The notes under the pieces were generated by a model. The model was given only the letters and a program-made list of their open reading frames with translations, had not been told where the DNA came from and did no database searches. This document shows positions 34,951 to 35,902 of a stretch of 35,902 nt of DNA, piece by piece. The translations under genes were made by a program, and so were the position numbers. Position 1 is the stretch's first letter. The number at the start of each line of letters is the position of its first letter. The stretch covers positions 1 through 35,902 of the forward strand of contig DDNL01000035.1 of assembly GCA_002341165.1 (NCBI GenBank), given 5' to 3'. The DNA is from Shewanellaceae bacterium UBA2521. GTDB taxonomy: Bacteria > Pseudomonadota > Gammaproteobacteria > Enterobacterales > Shewanellaceae.

Positions 34951-35169
34951 ATGCCTGTATCTGCTTTATCTTTCATCTCTAGCAACAGAGCTGCGCTCAG
35001 CCACAAACGCTACCGCTCTACCCTACGCTCTACCCATATCAACGACCCTATAGTCATCGAGCAAGCGGAAAAATTCGGACAACAGCTCTATAACACTGTG
35101 AATAAATCATACTACAAAGGACAGCTTGCAGAATTTAAAGTGGGATTTGAAATGGGTATGAGTATTTGA
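34951..35169 (+). CDS. Possible small hypothetical protein downstream of rtxA
   Basis: A frame of 72 residues from the ATG at 34951, starting MPVSALSF and ending FKVGFEMGMSI. The first half is basic and Ser/Arg rich (SHKRYRSTLRS) and the second is helical (EQAEKFGQQLYNTVNKSYYK). It begins directly after the toxin terminator with no Shine-Dalgarno, so it would need read-through or an unseen promoter. The coding-like helical tail favours a real or decayed gene. Not recognised. Confidence 0.35.
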   Translation: MPVSALSFISSNRAALSHKRYRSTLRSTHINDPIVIEQAEKFGQQLYNTVNKSYYKGQLAEFKVGFEMGMSI

Positions 35170-35184
35170 GATTAAAAACTAAAC

Positions 35185-35206
35185 GTAGCCTCATTAGAGA
35201 GGCTAC
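35185..35206. terminator. Hairpin between convergent small ORF and S41 gene
   Basis: GTAGCCTC and GAGGCTAC form an 8-bp stem with a 6-nt loop. On the minus strand it is followed within a few bases by TTTTT, so it most likely ends the S41 peptidase transcript. Confidence 0.65.
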
Positions 35207-35247
35207 AACAAAGGTAATATCTTTTAAATTCAAAAAGAAAAATTCAC

Positions 35248-35902
35248 TTATTTTGCAGCAAGTTTCTCTTTTATAAGCTCAAGTGCTTTATTAAATGAAG
35301 GGTTGTCTTGTGAATAGTAGTTTTCAAAGGTTTGGCCTTTTGTATAGTAATCTGGCTCAATACCTTTAGTCTTATTATTTTCATCTCTTTCTAAAGAAGC
35401 ACCGTTAAGATAAAAGTCTTCATTACTCATTTCGTATTCCATACCATTGGGCAACTTACGAGCCAATACATCTGAATAAAAAGAAGATGTTTTACGTCCT
35501 ACACGTATCGCATCAGGTACCAAACGCTTTATGGCCACAACAAACTGATCACCAGCACTGATCGTTGTAGGCGAGGTTAAAACAATAACAGGTTTATGAA
35601 AATGGGTAGACTCGGTTTTATGCACGACATAAGGCTTACCTTCATCCAGAGCACCATCTTTAAAGGTTTTCACGGTTACATAATCGATTTCATTCGTTCT
35701 TGAATGTTCAATGGTATCCCAATTCATAAACCGTTCGGCTAGAGCAATAGCACCTCTATCAGAACCGCCACCATTGAGGCGCACATCAATAACCAAGGCA
35801 TCTTTATCCGTTAAACCTTCCATGACATGCACTAAGCCACGAAGATAATCTTGATCATAGTCAGGAAACCCCTGAACCCTCAAATAACCTATTTTTTTAC
35901 CT
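35248..35902 (-). CDS. Partial S41 family peptidase (5' end outside window)
   Basis: The open frame continues to the right edge with no stop; the residues before the TTG at 35883 (GKKIGYL) read naturally into RVQGFPDYD, so the gene starts outside the window. Visible are the S41 strand 'IGYLRVQGF', DKDALVIDVRLNGGGSDRGAIALAERF and PVIVLTSPTTISAGDQFVVAIKRL, where the serine of TISAGD is the likely nucleophile. KTSSFYSDVLARKLPNG and KGIEPDYYTKGQ follow; the last matches the 'GI.PD' end of the tail-specific protease core. Tricorn/CtpA-like enzymes of this group degrade proteins in the periplasm or on the surface. The PDZ or N-terminal parts cannot be seen. Confidence 0.88.
   Translation of the reverse strand, partial: GKKIGYLRVQGFPDYDQDYLRGLVHVMEGLTDKDALVIDVRLNGGGSDRGAIALAERFMNWDTIEHSRTNEIDYVTVKTFKDGALDEGKPYVVHKTESTHFHKPVIVLTSPTTISAGDQFVVAIKRLVPDAIRVGRKTSSFYSDVLARKLPNGMEYEMSNEDFYLNGASLERDENNKTKGIEPDYYTKGQTFENYYSQDNPSFNKALELIKEKLAAK

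Overview
The window comes from an AT-rich gammaproteobacterium. The evidence is a ubiE-ubiJ-ubiB-tatA-tatB-tatC-tatD cluster, a clear MetJ repressor beside a MetL-type aspartokinase/homoserine dehydrogenase, and a MARTX-type giant toxin gene, a family I know from Vibrio, Aeromonas and Photorhabdus-like bacteria. I cannot name the genus. No rRNA, tRNA, CRISPR array or insertion sequence was seen.

Layout. (1) 1-7523, minus strand: an endonuclease I gene, then the ubiE-ubiJ-ubiB-tatABC-tatD run with short or overlapping junctions, ending in a 7TM diguanylate cyclase cut by the left edge. (2) 7879-9436, plus: two tandem LuxR-type regulators. (3) 9516-11207, minus: MTA/SAH nucleosidase (mtnN) and GTP cyclohydrolase FolE2. 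(4) 11467-14891: a stand-alone Hpt phosphotransfer protein, then metJ (minus) divergent from metL (plus). The MetL aspartokinase half looks intact, but its homoserine dehydrogenase half has lost the residues expected for NAD(P) binding and catalysis. (5) 14957-18657, minus: a small outer-membrane beta-barrel, an SRPBCC protein, a VOC protein, a TenA homologue lacking the family cysteine, and a ThiY/NMT1-like pyrimidine-precursor binding protein. (6) 19316-22195, plus: an M16 zinc-peptidase lipoprotein. (7) 22655-34868, plus: a HlyC/RtxC-type acyltransferase followed directly by a 3911-residue MARTX toxin. (8) 34951-35902: a possible small ORF and the 3' part of an S41 peptidase gene (minus).

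The most interesting locus is the rtxC-rtxA pair. The toxin keeps the MARTX delivery chassis: N-terminal arm, about 35 nineteen-residue glycine-rich B repeats, a conserved coiled-coil linker ending in AVNRLQ, a cysteine protease domain with His2900 and Cys2949, and about 12 C-terminal GGxGxD-type repeats. Between linker and protease lies about 850 residues of helical and coiled-coil sequence in which I recognise none of the known MARTX effectors (ACD, RID, ABH, MCF, RRSP, ExoY, PMT-like). It is a good candidate for an undescribed cargo. The N-terminal arm also seems to carry a duplicated two-unit beta module. No type I secretion genes (rtxB/D/E) lie in the window. A 13-bp direct repeat sits in the long AT-rich leader of the operon.

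All functional calls rest on reading motifs and on remembered family sequences; no database search was run.
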